This document shows positions 37,879 through 46,835 of a stretch of DNA of 64,000 nt, in pieces; the stretch's first letter is position 1; every line of letters starts with the position of its first letter. A program made the position numbers and the translations under genes. The DNA lies in assembly GCA_016789405.1 (NCBI GenBank), contig JAEUPQ010000032.1, positions 1 through 64,000 of the forward strand, given 5' to 3'. Below the pieces are notes generated by a model, which did not search any database, had not been told where the DNA came from, and saw only the letters and a program-made list of their open reading frames with translations. The DNA comes from Lysobacteraceae bacterium (GTDB taxonomy: Bacteria > Pseudomonadota > Gammaproteobacteria > Xanthomonadales > Xanthomonadaceae).

Positions 37879-39270
37879 ATGACCGACACCCTCGCCCCTG
37901 TCGCCCCCGTAGCCGCCCTCGCAGACACGCCTGCCGGGGGACCGAAGAAGCTCTACATCCAGACCCACGGCTGCCAGATGAACGAGTACGACTCGGCGAA
38001 GATGGCCGAGGTCCTGGGCGCAGAGGAAGGTATGGTGATGACGGAGAACGCCGAAGAAGCGGACGTGATCCTGATCAATACCTGCTCGATCCGTGAAAAA
38101 GCGCAGGAGAAGGTCTTCAGCCAGCTCGGGCGCTGGCGCGGCCTGAAGGGCGGCGACCGACCGGTGGTGATCGGCGTCGGCGGCTGCGTGGCCAGCCAGG
38201 AAGGCGAAGCGATCATCAAGCGCGCCCCGTTCGTCGACCTGGTCTTCGGCCCGCAGACCCTGCACCGCCTGCCCGAACTGCTGCGCGCCAAGCGCGAAAC
38301 CGGCAAGCCGCAGGTCGACATCAGCTTCCCCGAGATCGAGAAATTCGATCGCCTGCCCGAACCCCGCGCCGAGGGCCCCACGGCCTTCGTGTCGATCATG
38401 GAAGGCTGCTCCAAGTACTGCAGCTTCTGCGTGGTCCCCTACACCCGCGGCGAAGAGGTCAGCCGACCGTTCGAGGACGTGCTGGTCGAAGTCGCCCAAC
38501 TCGCTGCCCAGGGCGTGCGCGAAGTCACCCTGCTCGGCCAGAACGTCAATGCCTATCGCGGCCCCTACGGCGAAAGCGACGTGGCCGACCTCGGCCTGCT
38601 GATCCGCGCCGTGGCCGAGATCGAAGGCATCGAGCGCATCCGGTTCACGACTTCGCATCCGCTGGAATTCAGCGACTCTCTGATCGAGGCGTATCGCGAC
38701 GTCCCGAAGCTCGCGAACTTCCTGCACCTGCCCGTGCAATCCGGCAGTGACCGCATCCTCAGCGCGATGAAGCGCGGATACACCGCGCTGGAGTTCAAGC
38801 AGAAGATCCGCAAGCTGCGCGCGGTGCGCCCGGACATCTCGATCAGCTCGGACTTCATCGTCGGCTTCCCCGGCGAGACCGACGCCGACTTCGAAAAGAC
38901 GATGAAACTGATCGAAGACATCGGCTTCGATCAGAGCTTCTCCTTCATCTATTCGCGCCGCCCCGGCACGCCCGCCGCCGACCTGGAAGACACGGTGAGC
39001 GATGCCGAGAAGCATGCGCGCCTCTCCCGCCTGCAGGCGGCGATCAACGAGAACGCCAAACGCATCGCGCAGGGCATGGTCGGCACCACCCAGACCGTGC
39101 TCGTCGAAGGTCCGTCGAAGAAGGATCCGAACGAACTGACCGGTCGCACCGAGAACATGCGCTTCGTCAATTTCCCGGCGCCCGCGGGCGCGAAGCTTGT
39201 CGGCCAGTTCGTCGATGTGATCGTCACCGATGCGATGAGCAACTCGCTGCGGGGAAGACTCGCGGGCTGA
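37879..39270 (+). CDS. miaB: tRNA-2-methylthio-N6-dimethylallyladenosine synthase
   Basis: A 463-aa radical SAM methylthiotransferase that modifies A37 of tRNAs. The N-terminal UPF0004 domain has three cluster Cys ([25 protein letters not shown]), the radical SAM motif is CSKYCSFC, and a C-terminal TRAM domain ends near the stop. The extra N-terminal 20 residues are Ala/Pro rich and uncertain. In many relatives miaB is followed by phoH and ybeY; here those lie 8 kb downstream, separated by the chitinase and ABC genes. Confidence 0.97.
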   Translation: MTDTLAPVAPVAALADTPAGGPKKLYIQTHGCQMNEYDSAKMAEVLGAEEGMVMTENAEEADVILINTCSIREKAQEKVFSQLGRWRGLKGGDRPVVIGVGGCVASQEGEAIIKRAPFVDLVFGPQTLHRLPELLRAKRETGKPQVDISFPEIEKFDRLPEPRAEGPTAFVSIMEGCSKYCSFCVVPYTRGEEVSRPFEDVLVEVAQLAAQGVREVTLLGQNVNAYRGPYGESDVADLGLLIRAVAEIEGIERIRFTTSHPLEFSDSLIEAYRDVPKLANFLHLPVQSGSDRILSAMKRGYTALEFKQKIRKLRAVRPDISISSDFIVGFPGETDADFEKTMKLIEDIGFDQSFSFIYSRRPGTPAADLEDTVSDAEKHARLSRLQAAINENAKRIAQGMVGTTQTVLVEGPSKKDPNELTGRTENMRFVNFPAPAGAKLVGQFVDVIVTDAMSNSLRGRLAG

Positions 39271-39341
39271 GGCGCGCGTCCGGGATCGTCGCGCTTGCGC
39301 GAGTGCCGTTGTATGCATTTCGAGCAAACGCGCACGTGACG

Positions 39342-39863
39342 ATGACATTCCGAGGCACCGACCGGCATCTCCGCAAGGGATCGCACTGGATCTTCCTGTT
39401 GCTCATGCTCGCCGGGTGCGCCGGGACACCGCGTCAGGCGATGCCGCCGCCGCAGCCGATCGAACGCCGCGGCAGCGTCGAGGAATCGACGATCGAGTCG
39501 ACGGCCGCGGAGTCATATCCGGTGGAACTCGGTGTCTCCTATGAATCGCCGGTGATTCTGGGCGACTACCCGCTACCCGACTATCCAGCCGACCAACTCG
39601 CACTGGGACTGCCGCCGGTCACCGTCGATGTCCGCGTGATCGTGAGCTCGGACGGGCGCGTCGAACGCGTGGAGTCGCTGGTAGCGCCGGACGAGACCTC
39701 GCGTCCATTCCACCAGGCAACGAGCGAAGCACTGCTCCGCTGGGAGTTCTCGCCCTTGCGCCGTGTCGAGAACGGATTCGCGACGGAAGTTCCGTTCCAT
39801 CAGAAGTACCGCTTCGTCTTCACCCAGACCGATGGAAAGCCCGCCGTCGGCTTGCAGCGCTGA
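39342..39863 (+). CDS. Lipoprotein with a TonB C-terminal-like domain
   Basis: A 173-aa protein with lipobox LMLAGC (Cys26). After a Gln/Pro/Glu-rich linker, residues 75-165 resemble the TonB C-terminal fold: the segment DVRVIVSSDGRVERVESL, then ATSEALLRWEFSPLRRVENG, then a final strand. It has no TonB-type N-terminal membrane helix or Pro-Lys spacer, so it cannot be a normal energy transducer. The ATG at 39342 was preferred over a GTG at 39303 because it gives a standard lipoprotein signal. Confidence 0.75.
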   Translation: MTFRGTDRHLRKGSHWIFLLLMLAGCAGTPRQAMPPPQPIERRGSVEESTIESTAAESYPVELGVSYESPVILGDYPLPDYPADQLALGLPPVTVDVRVIVSSDGRVERVESLVAPDETSRPFHQATSEALLRWEFSPLRRVENGFATEVPFHQKYRFVFTQTDGKPAVGLQR

Positions 39864-40041
39864 TGCCTGCATGGCCACGACCCATCATGTCCTTCGATGT
39901 CTTTCTGCAGTGCAGCAGCGACATCGCTGTCCCGCGACAGGCGTTTCGCGCGACCCGCGTCGAAATCCGCGGACATGACGCAAGGAAGTAAGGATTTTCC
40001 GAACGATTTCGCGATGTGCGCTCGCACATGATGAACACCGG

Positions 40042-40063
40042 AGGCCGCTCGCGGCCTTTTTTG
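40042..40063 (+). terminator. Intrinsic terminator downstream of the TonB-domain lipoprotein
   Basis: AGGCCGC (40042-40048) pairs with GCGGCCT (40051-40057) around a TC loop, and a run of six T residues follows. Confidence 0.8.
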
Positions 40064-40095
40064 TGAGCGATTGGCCATTGAGGTCGACAACCTGT

Positions 40096-40109
40096 TGACA
40101 ACGTTGTCA
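40096..40109. promoter_or_regulatory. Operator-like palindrome upstream of the chitinase
   Basis: TGACAACGTTGTCA is a perfect 14-base palindrome with a central CG step, the style of LacI-family operators. GACAAC half-sites occur again at 40085-40090 and 40097-40102. A regulator of chitin or GlcNAc genes is a reasonable guess. The distance of 485 bases to the start codon requires a long leader. Confidence 0.5.
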
Positions 40110-40594
40110 CCCTCCACCAGCCTGTCGGCGACAAGAACGGAGATCGAAGGCGGCGCATCGCCGCGCGGGAATGTTGCCCCACCGCCGCCCGCGGACTCGC
40201 GGACGCGGCCACCACGGACCCGGCCCGATGGGCCAGGCCGAAGCTCGCAAGAACAGTGCGTCAGTACAGCGGTTCAGCACGGCAAGACCAGGGAGTGATC
40301 GCGATGCCCAAGCCAGTACCCGAGCATTGAGTCCCCGCCGCGCGCCTCGAATCGGCCATGCCCTGGCCCGAGGCGGTGCGGTTTTCGAAGTCGACAGCGT
40401 TGCACGACGACGGCGCGCCCGATCGCGCCGCGAGTGCGTTCGCTTCGCGCCCGTGGAACACGCGTGCGCTCCACCTTGCGCCGAACCGTGGCGCGTGCAG
40501 GCGTTAGCAGTTTTCAGGGGGAATGGCGGCCGGCACCACCGGCCTTTGCATTCAATCGGCCTGGCACATGGGCCGTCATCATCGGAGCAAGACG

Positions 40595-42925
40595 ATGCTT
40601 TACCCGTCCACAGGAAAGAAACTCGCACTGTCGTGCCTGTTCGCTTTGGCCTGGTCTTCCAGTGCCTTCGCGCAGGCCGTCAGCTGCACCGGCGTCCCCG
40701 ACTGGAATGCCAGCACCCAGTACAAGCCCGGCGACCGCATGGTCTACCAGGGTCGTCTGTACGAAGCCCAGATCAACATCTGGAATGCGCCACCCACCTA
40801 TTGCAGCAGCTGCGGCTGGTACAAGGACCTGGGCAGCTGCAGCACCGGCGGCAACCAGTCTCCGAGCGTCGCGCTGACCGCGCCCTCGGCAGGCAGCACG
40901 TTCTCGGCCGGCGCCAACATCACGGTCAGCGCCAATGCCGGCGATGCGGACGGCAGCGTGGCGCGCGTCGAATTCTTCCGCGGCACGACGTCGCTGGGCG
41001 TCGACACCAGCAGCCCGTACAGCGTGGCCTGGAATGGCGCCGTTGCCGGCAGCTATTCGCTCACCGCCGTCGCCACCGACAACCTCGGTGCCACCGCCAC
41101 CTCGGCAGCGGTGTCGATCACGGTGCAACCGCAATCCGGCGACACCACGCCACCGAGCGTGCCGGCAGGCCTGGTCTCGCCTTCGCAGACGAACAACAGC
41201 ATCGCGCTGAGCTGGAACGCATCGACCGATAACGTCGGCGTGGCGGGGTATGACGTCTACCGTGGCGGCAGCCTCATCGCGTCGCCGACCGGCACCAGCT
41301 ATACCGCGACAGGCCTGACTGCCTCGACGGCATACAGCTTCCAGGTGCGCGCACGCGACGCTGCGGGCAATGCCTCCGCGCTCAGCGCCGCACTCTCGGT
41401 CAGCACCCGCGCGAACCCGACCGATACCGTGGCACCCAGCGTCCCGAGCGGGCTGTCCTCGCCGTCGCAGACCAGCAGCAGCATCGCGCTGAGCTGGAAC
41501 GCGTCGACCGACAACGTCGGCGTGGCCGGCTACGATGTGTACAGGGCAGGCACGCTGATCGCCTCGCCCGCCGGCACCAGCTATACGGCCACCGGGCTGT
41601 CGGCATCCACGTCGTACAGCTTCCAGGTGCGCGCACGCGATGCCGCCGGCAATGCGTCGGCCCTGAGCAGCGCCATCACGGTGAGCACGCAGGGCAACCC
41701 GCCCGGCGGCAGCAAGCGCATCATCGGCTACTTCGCGCAGTGGGGCATCTATGGCCGCAATTACCGCGTGAAGAACATCGACACCAGCGGCTCGGCAGCG
41801 AAGATCACGCACATCAACTATGCCTTCGGCAACGTGCGCAACAACCGCTGCGAAGTCGGCGTGACCGTTCCGACCAATGAGCAGACCGGTGCGGGCGGCG
41901 ACGCGTTCGCCGACTACAGCAAGTCGTTCACGGCCGCCGAAAGCGTCAGCGGCATCGGCGACACCTGGGACCAGAAGCTGCGCGGCAACTGGAACCAGCT
42001 CAAGCAGCTGAAAGCGAAGCATCCGCACATCAAGGTGCTGATCTCGCTCGGCGGCTGGACCTGGTCGCGCGGTTTCTCCAGCGCGGCGCGTCCGGAAAAC
42101 CGCCAGGCCTTCGTCGCCTCGTGCATCGATGCGTACATCCGCGGCAACCTGCCGGTGACCGACAACGCCGGTGGCGCGGGCGCAGCGGCCGGCGTGTTCG
42201 ACGGCATCGACCTCGACTGGGAATACCCGGTCGCGTGCGGCCTGTCCTGCGGTTCGCCCGAAGACAACGCCAACTTCACCGCACTGCTGGCAGAATTCCG
42301 CCGCCAGCTCGATGCGGTGCGCCCGGGCCTGCTGCTGACCATCGCCTCCGGCGCGGGCATCGACAAGATCCGCGTGACCGATCCGGGCGCTTACCACCAG
42401 TACCTCGACTTCATCAACGTGATGACCTACGACTTCCACGGCACGTGGGAGCCGAAGACCAACCATCACTCCGCCCTGTTCGCCTCGCCGCGCGATCCGT
42501 CCACCGGCGACCAGCGCTTCTACAACAGCAACGATGCGATCGAGGCCTTCCGCTCGCGCGGCGTGCCGGCGAGCAAGCTGACGCTGGGCATCGGCTTCTA
42601 CGGCCGCGGCTGGACCAACGTTCCGAACGGCGGCACCAACGGCCTGTACCAGAGCGGCACGGCGGCGGCCGGCACCTACGAGGCCGGCAACGAGGACTAC
42701 AAGGTGCTGCGCAACCTCAACTGGCCGGTCTACACCGACAACGACGCCATGGCGACGTGGATCTACAACGGCACCACGTTCTGGAGCTTCGACACGCCGG
42801 CGATGATCCAGACCAAGATGAACTACGTGAAGGCGCAGGGCCTCGGCGGCGCGTTCTTCTGGGAGTTCAGCGGCGACGACGCCAACGGCACGCTGGCCAA
42901 CGCCATCAAGACTGGTCTGCAGTAA
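40595..42925 (+). CDS. Secreted modular GH18 chitinase
   Basis: A 776-aa protein. A Sec signal is cleaved near residue 26 (AFA|QAV). Next come a CBM5/12 chitin-binding module (about 34-82, with VPDWNAS, YKPGDRMVYQGRLYEA and GWYKDLG), a bacterial Ig-like domain (about 88-178), two fibronectin III domains (183-276 and 277-370), and a GH18 catalytic domain (about 374-772). The catalytic DxxDxDxE is DGIDLDWE at 536-543, with Glu543 the acid/base. It would release chito-oligosaccharides outside the cell. GGAG 7 bases before the ATG at 40595 fixes the start. Confidence 0.95.
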   Translation: MLYPSTGKKLALSCLFALAWSSSAFAQAVSCTGVPDWNASTQYKPGDRMVYQGRLYEAQINIWNAPPTYCSSCGWYKDLGSCSTGGNQSPSVALTAPSAGSTFSAGANITVSANAGDADGSVARVEFFRGTTSLGVDTSSPYSVAWNGAVAGSYSLTAVATDNLGATATSAAVSITVQPQSGDTTPPSVPAGLVSPSQTNNSIALSWNASTDNVGVAGYDVYRGGSLIASPTGTSYTATGLTASTAYSFQVRARDAAGNASALSAALSVSTRANPTDTVAPSVPSGLSSPSQTSSSIALSWNASTDNVGVAGYDVYRAGTLIASPAGTSYTATGLSASTSYSFQVRARDAAGNASALSSAITVSTQGNPPGGSKRIIGYFAQWGIYGRNYRVKNIDTSGSAAKITHINYAFGNVRNNRCEVGVTVPTNEQTGAGGDAFADYSKSFTAAESVSGIGDTWDQKLRGNWNQLKQLKAKHPHIKVLISLGGWTWSRGFSSAARPENRQAFVASCIDAYIRGNLPVTDNAGGAGAAAGVFDGIDLDWEYPVACGLSCGSPEDNANFTALLAEFRRQLDAVRPGLLLTIASGAGIDKIRVTDPGAYHQYLDFINVMTYDFHGTWEPKTNHHSALFASPRDPSTGDQRFYNSNDAIEAFRSRGVPASKLTLGIGFYGRGWTNVPNGGTNGLYQSGTAAAGTYEAGNEDYKVLRNLNWPVYTDNDAMATWIYNGTTFWSFDTPAMIQTKMNYVKAQGLGGAFFWEFSGDDANGTLANAIKTGLQ
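41141..41704 (+). repeat. Tandem fibronectin III repeats within the chitinase gene
   Basis: Two 282-base units (41141-41422 and 41423-41704) encode FnIII domains that share long identical stretches, for example SIALSWNASTDNVGVAGYDV and YSFQVRARDAAGNASALS. They form the linker between the binding and catalytic modules. Confidence 0.88.
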
Positions 42926-42960
42926 GGTTCAGCGCGACCACGCGCCATCGAAGTGCCATC

Positions 42961-42993
42961 GAACGCCCCGGCCATGCCGGGGCGTTCCCTTTC
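42961..42993. terminator. Terminator between the chitinase and the ABC operon
   Basis: GAACGCCCCGGC (42961-42972) pairs with GCCGGGGCGTTC (42976-42987) around CAT, followed by CCTTTCC. It lies between convergent genes and can serve both. Confidence 0.75.
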
Positions 42994-43041
42994 CGGCCTC
43001 GGAGTGCCCACGGGCCGGGATGCCAGCGGTGCCGATCGCCC

Positions 43042-44124
43042 TCAATCGAGGCGTTTGCGGAAACGGGAAATCGCCAGCGTCATCATCACGATCGTGAACC
43101 CCATCAACGCCAGCACGTCGGGCCACATCTGGTGAAGGCCCGCGCCACGCAGCATCACGCCGCGAATCAGGCGCACGAAATGGGTCAGCGGAAGCACTTC
43201 CGCGAGCCACTGGGCCGCGACAGGCATGCCGTCGTACGGAAACATGAAACCCGACAGCAGGATCGATGGCAGGAACAGGAAGAACGCCATCTGCATCGCC
43301 TGGAACTGGGTGGTCGCCTTCGTGGACACGAGCAGTCCCAGCGTGAGGTTCGCCACGATGAGCAGCATGGCTGCGGCATAGACATCGAACAGGCTGCCTC
43401 GCACCGGCACGTCGAACATGCCGATCCCGAGCAAGAGCACCACCGTGGCCTGCACCAGTCCCACGCCGATGTACGGAAGCACCTTGCCGATCATGAGTTC
43501 CGCGCTCGTGACCGGCGTGGTGATCAGCAGTTCGAGGTTGCCGCGTTCGCGCTCGCGCACGATCGCCATGGCGGTGAACATCACCATCGTCATGGTCAGG
43601 ATCACGCCGATCAGGCCAGGCACCACGTTCACCGCAGCGCGGCGCTCCGGGTTGTAGCGCGGCAACATGACGACCTGCGACGGTCGCACCCCGCTGGCGC
43701 CGTCGATCGGCAAGGCCGTCAGTTGCCTGGCCGCAGCCTGCACCGATGTATCGCTGCCGTCGACCATCACCTGGACGGCTTCCCGACCATCGATCCTGCG
43801 CCGCTCGAAGTCCGGCGGAATGATCACGCCGATCTTGATCGCACCTCGATCGAACAGCGCTTCGATGTCCTGCGGCGTATTGACTGCCGCGACCTTGCGC
43901 ACCACCCCGGTGGCGAAGAGATCCTGCGCGACCGCACGCGATCCCGCCGTTCCCGCCATGTCCGCCACGGCTGCGGGCAGGTTGCGAACGTCGGGATTGA
44001 TGGCGAATCCGAACAGCATCAGTTGCAGGGTCGGGATGCCGATCATCATCGCCAGGGTCATCCGGTCGCGACGCATCTGCCGCAGTTCCTTGACCATCAC
44101 CGCGAGGATCTGCGAGCCCTTCAT
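43042..44124 (-). CDS. ABC-2 type efflux permease (YbhR/YhhJ-like)
   Basis: A 360-aa permease. The first membrane helix lies near residue 25-45 (MTLAMMIGIPTLQLMLFGFAI), then a periplasmic domain of about 130 residues, and then five helices including GLIGVILTMTMVMFTAMAI with the conserved ERERGNLELLITTPV. This is the family that exports drugs or lipophilic compounds with an HlyD-type adaptor. The start overlaps the ATPase stop (ATGA, 44121-44124). Confidence 0.9.
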   Translation of the reverse strand: MKGSQILAVMVKELRQMRRDRMTLAMMIGIPTLQLMLFGFAINPDVRNLPAAVADMAGTAGSRAVAQDLFATGVVRKVAAVNTPQDIEALFDRGAIKIGVIIPPDFERRRIDGREAVQVMVDGSDTSVQAAARQLTALPIDGASGVRPSQVVMLPRYNPERRAAVNVVPGLIGVILTMTMVMFTAMAIVRERERGNLELLITTPVTSAELMIGKVLPYIGVGLVQATVVLLLGIGMFDVPVRGSLFDVYAAAMLLIVANLTLGLLVSTKATTQFQAMQMAFFLFLPSILLSGFMFPYDGMPVAAQWLAEVLPLTHFVRLIRGVMLRGAGLHQMWPDVLALMGFTIVMMTLAISRFRKRLD

Positions 44125-45053
44125 GCGGGCGGGCCTTCGCGATGGGTCGCGGACACGAACACGTCTTCGAGGTTCGGTTCGATTTCCGTGACATCACCCT
44201 CCACGCCTGCAGCGACCAGATGGCTGCGCACACCCTCGATGTCGGCGGCACCGGCCGTCAGGACGCGCAGGCCGTTGCCGATCTGCGCGACACTCAGCAC
44301 GTCGACCAGGGATTGCAGCACCGCCTGGGCTCGTCGAGGCTCACGTGCATGCACGCCCAGGGTGCGTCCGGCCAGCGCGCGCGTCAGCTCGGCCGGCGTG
44401 CCATCCGCAACGAGTCGTCCGGTTTCGAGGATGGCGATGCGATGGCATCGCTCGGCTTCGTCCATGTAGTGCGTGGAGACCAGGATGGTGGTGCCTGCAT
44501 CCGCGAGATCGAAGAGCTTCTCCCAGAAATCGCGTCGCGATTCGGGGTCGACCGCACTCGTCGGCTCGTCGAGGAACAGCAGTTCCGGCTTGTGCACGAT
44601 GGCACCCGCCAGCGCGAGCCTCTGCTTCTGACCACCGCTCATCGTGCCGGCCAGCTGGCGGCGCCGATGCGCGAAATCGTAGGATTCGATCAATTCTTCC
44701 ACGCGGATTTTCCGGGCCGCTCGCGGCAGGCCCTGCACTTCGGCGAGGAATTCGAGGTTCTCCTGGACACTTAAATCCTCATACAGCGAGAATTTCTGGG
44801 TCATGTAGCCGATCCTCCGGCGCAGCGCCTCGGCCTGCTCCGGGATGCGCAGGCCCAGCACCTCGATGCGCCCCTCGGTCGGCGTGAGCAATCCGCAGAG
44901 CATGCGGATCGTCGTCGACTTCCCGGATCCGTTCGGCCCGAGGAATCCGTACACGTTCGCCTTGGGCACGCGCAGGTCGACGCTGTCGACGGCACGCAGG
45001 CCGCCGAACTGCTTGCTCAACCCTGTGGCTAGGATGGCGGGCGCGTCATGCAT
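44121..45053 (-). CDS. ABC transporter ATP-binding protein
   Basis: A 310-aa single ATPase domain: Walker A GPNGSGKST, Q-loop YMTQKFSLYEDL, signature MSGGQKQR (the usual LSGGQ as MSGGQ), Walker B LLFLDEPTS and the switch His STHYMDEAE. A C-terminal extension of about 90 residues is typical of the DrrA/CcmA-like drug-export ATPases. The ATG at 45053 is 4 bases after the HlyD-like stop; an upstream ATG (45071) overlapping that gene is possible. Confidence 0.92.
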   Translation of the reverse strand: MHDAPAILATGLSKQFGGLRAVDSVDLRVPKANVYGFLGPNGSGKSTTIRMLCGLLTPTEGRIEVLGLRIPEQAEALRRRIGYMTQKFSLYEDLSVQENLEFLAEVQGLPRAARKIRVEELIESYDFAHRRRQLAGTMSGGQKQRLALAGAIVHKPELLFLDEPTSAVDPESRRDFWEKLFDLADAGTTILVSTHYMDEAERCHRIAILETGRLVADGTPAELTRALAGRTLGVHAREPRRAQAVLQSLVDVLSVAQIGNGLRVLTAGAADIEGVRSHLVAAGVEGDVTEIEPNLEDVFVSATHREGPPA

Positions 45054-45057
45054 GCCA

Positions 45058-46056
45058 TCACCGCGCTGCATTGTCGGCCGCGACGAATTCGACACGCACG
45101 GGCAATCCGGCGGGAAGTTCCAGCTTGCCATCGAGTTCGATTTCGGCGAGGTAACTCAGGCGCGACGCATCCTTGCCGCTCAATGCGTAGTACGGCGTGA
45201 ACACGGGCTCGCTCCGGATCGCGCGAACACGGCCCGGATACGGTGTTTCCCGGCCGTCGACATGGACGTCCGCGCGATCGCCGATCTTCACGCTCGCCCG
45301 CATCGGTTCGGGCACGTAGACGCGCGCGTATGGCGCATCGCCGACCAGCAGGATGGCCATCGGTGCGCCCACGGGTGCCTGATCGCCCAGCTTGTACGGC
45401 AGGCTGTCGATGCGGCCGGCGCGCGGCGCGGTGACCGTCAGTTTGTCGAGCGAGACCTGTTGGGCGACGGCGCGCGCATCCGCTGCACCGACGCCGGAGC
45501 GCGCCTGCGCAATCGCTTCACTGCGCGCGCCATGTTCGAGTTCGTCCAGACGCGCACGCGCGTTCGCGACCTGCGCATCCGCGCTGCGCGTCGCCGCAAG
45601 CGCACGATCGATATCGGACGATGCGACCAGCTTGCGCTGACCGAGGGGGCGCAGGCGCTCGTGGTACGCGCGGGCATCGCGCGCCTGCGCCTGCGCGGCG
45701 TCGAGCTGGGCGCGCGCCTGGGCGAGCTGTTCGTCGCGCGTGCCCGCCTCGAGCTCGCCGAGCGCTTCGCGCTGCCGCTGCGCGTCCATGCGCACGGCGA
45801 CGGTCTGCGCTTCGACCCGCGTCTTTTCCAGCTCAATGATCGTCGCGCCCGCTGCGACGCGATCGCCTTCGCGGACGCGGATCGACACGATGCGCTCTGC
45901 GGCAGGCGCAGGCAGGGACACGCGGTCGTACTCGAGCGTGCCAAGCACCTGCGGCGTCTCTTCGGTGCAACCGGCAAGCGCGAGGCCTGCCATCAGCAGC
46001 CCTGCGAGCAAGGCCCGTTTCGCGGCAGTCGCGTTCAAGACAAGTCGTTCAGGCAT
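45058..46056 (-). CDS. HlyD-family periplasmic adaptor, lipoprotein
   Basis: A 332-aa membrane-fusion protein. Lipobox LALAGC (Cys30) is followed by half of a lipoyl domain (VSIRVREGDRVAAGATIIEL), a long Ala/Arg-rich coiled-coil hairpin (about residues 85-210), and the second lipoyl half and beta-barrel (LTVTAPRAGRIDSLPYKLGD). Its lipid anchor differs from the usual transmembrane helix of YbhG. The ATG at 46056 overlaps the tetR stop by 8 bases, so translation is likely coupled. Confidence 0.9.
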   Translation of the reverse strand: MPERLVLNATAAKRALLAGLLMAGLALAGCTEETPQVLGTLEYDRVSLPAPAAERIVSIRVREGDRVAAGATIIELEKTRVEAQTVAVRMDAQRQREALGELEAGTRDEQLAQARAQLDAAQAQARDARAYHERLRPLGQRKLVASSDIDRALAATRSADAQVANARARLDELEHGARSEAIAQARSGVGAADARAVAQQVSLDKLTVTAPRAGRIDSLPYKLGDQAPVGAPMAILLVGDAPYARVYVPEPMRASVKIGDRADVHVDGRETPYPGRVRAIRSEPVFTPYYALSGKDASRLSYLAEIELDGKLELPAGLPVRVEFVAADNAAR

Positions 46057-46741
46057 CGGGCATCTCCAGGCCGGATTCGAGCAATGCGAGGACGTGGCGC
46101 ACCAGCGCATCGGTATCGATGTCGTCGGCATCGAACAGACGACGCCAGACCGGTGCGCTGGCGACGAGGAACATGGTCTGCCCCATGATCGAGGCGACCA
46201 GCAGGCGCGCATCGACGCGTGGATTCAGCTGTCCGACACGCTGCGCCTCGGCGAAACGCGCCGCCAGCATCCGTGGCAGCAAGGGACCGACCCGATCGAG
46301 CATCAGGTCGCGAAGCGCCCCGCCCTCGTGCAGCACTTCCCGCACCCAGAGCTGGGGAAGCCAGGGGTTCGCGGAGGCCGTCGCAATCACCGTGCGCACG
46401 AATCCGTCGATCAGCGCGCGCAGGTTGTCGCCTGCCTGCTGCACGGGCGCCCGCAAGCCCTGGATCAAGGGCATCACGCGTTCCTCGATCACCGCCGCCA
46501 GCAGGGCATCCCTGCCACCGAAGTAGTAGTGCACCAGCGCGGGCGTCACGCCGGCCTCGTTCGCGATGTCGCGGAGCGAGGTGCCGCCGATGCCCTGCGC
46601 CGCGAAACGCCGCGTCGCGGCATCGAGCAAACGGTCGCGGATATCGCCGCCCTCGCCACTGGGGCGACCGGGCGCGCGGGCGCCGCGACGGGCCGAAGTG
46701 CCAGCCGAGGAAGCCTGTCGAGGCGGCTTATGTGTGGTCAT
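46049..46741 (-). CDS. TetR-family repressor of the ABC efflux operon
   Basis: A 230-aa regulator. A basic, disordered N-terminus of about 33 residues is followed by a TetR helix-turn-helix (LLDAATRRFAAQGIGGTSLR, then DIANEAGVTPALVHYYFGGRD) and an all-helical ligand domain. It heads the unit tetR-hlyD-ATPase-permease, the same order of functions as cecR-ybhGFSR of E. coli. A palindrome 13-30 bases upstream of its ATG is the likely autoregulatory operator. Confidence 0.92.
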   Translation of the reverse strand: MTTHKPPRQASSAGTSARRGARAPGRPSGEGGDIRDRLLDAATRRFAAQGIGGTSLRDIANEAGVTPALVHYYFGGRDALLAAVIEERVMPLIQGLRAPVQQAGDNLRALIDGFVRTVIATASANPWLPQLWVREVLHEGGALRDLMLDRVGPLLPRMLAARFAEAQRVGQLNPRVDARLLVASIMGQTMFLVASAPVWRRLFDADDIDTDALVRHVLALLESGLEMPDA

Positions 46742-46753
46742 GGCGAAAAATTA

Positions 46754-46771
46754 ATTAATCGTATGATTAAT
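46754..46771. promoter_or_regulatory. TetR-type operator of the efflux operon
   Basis: ATTAATC-GTAT-GATTAAT is a perfect 18-base inverted repeat just upstream of tetR. It is a sharply AT-rich island in a high-GC neighbourhood. It fits an autoregulated TetR-family operator overlapping the promoter. Confidence 0.7.
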
Positions 46772-46835
46772 ATCAAGCAGGCGGCGACGAACGGTCGGGA
46801 CTATGATCCCGGCAGTTGCCACGGACCCGACCCCG

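Larger units (their letters stand above)
39864..40594. other. 731-base intergenic region upstream of the chitinase
   Basis: No protein-like ORF is present. It contains the terminator of the preceding gene (40042-40063), the palindrome TGACAACGTTGTCA (40096-40109) with flanking GACAAC half-sites, and TGTCGGCGACA (40123-40133). The remaining 460 bases before the chitinase are GC rich with no feature I recognise. They could be a long leader or the remains of a lost gene. Confidence 0.55.

Noticed and set aside
40110..40594. Possible small genes upstream of the chitinase
   Set aside because: The ORFs there are Arg/Pro-rich, lack ribosome sites and run into the chitinase in the wrong frame.
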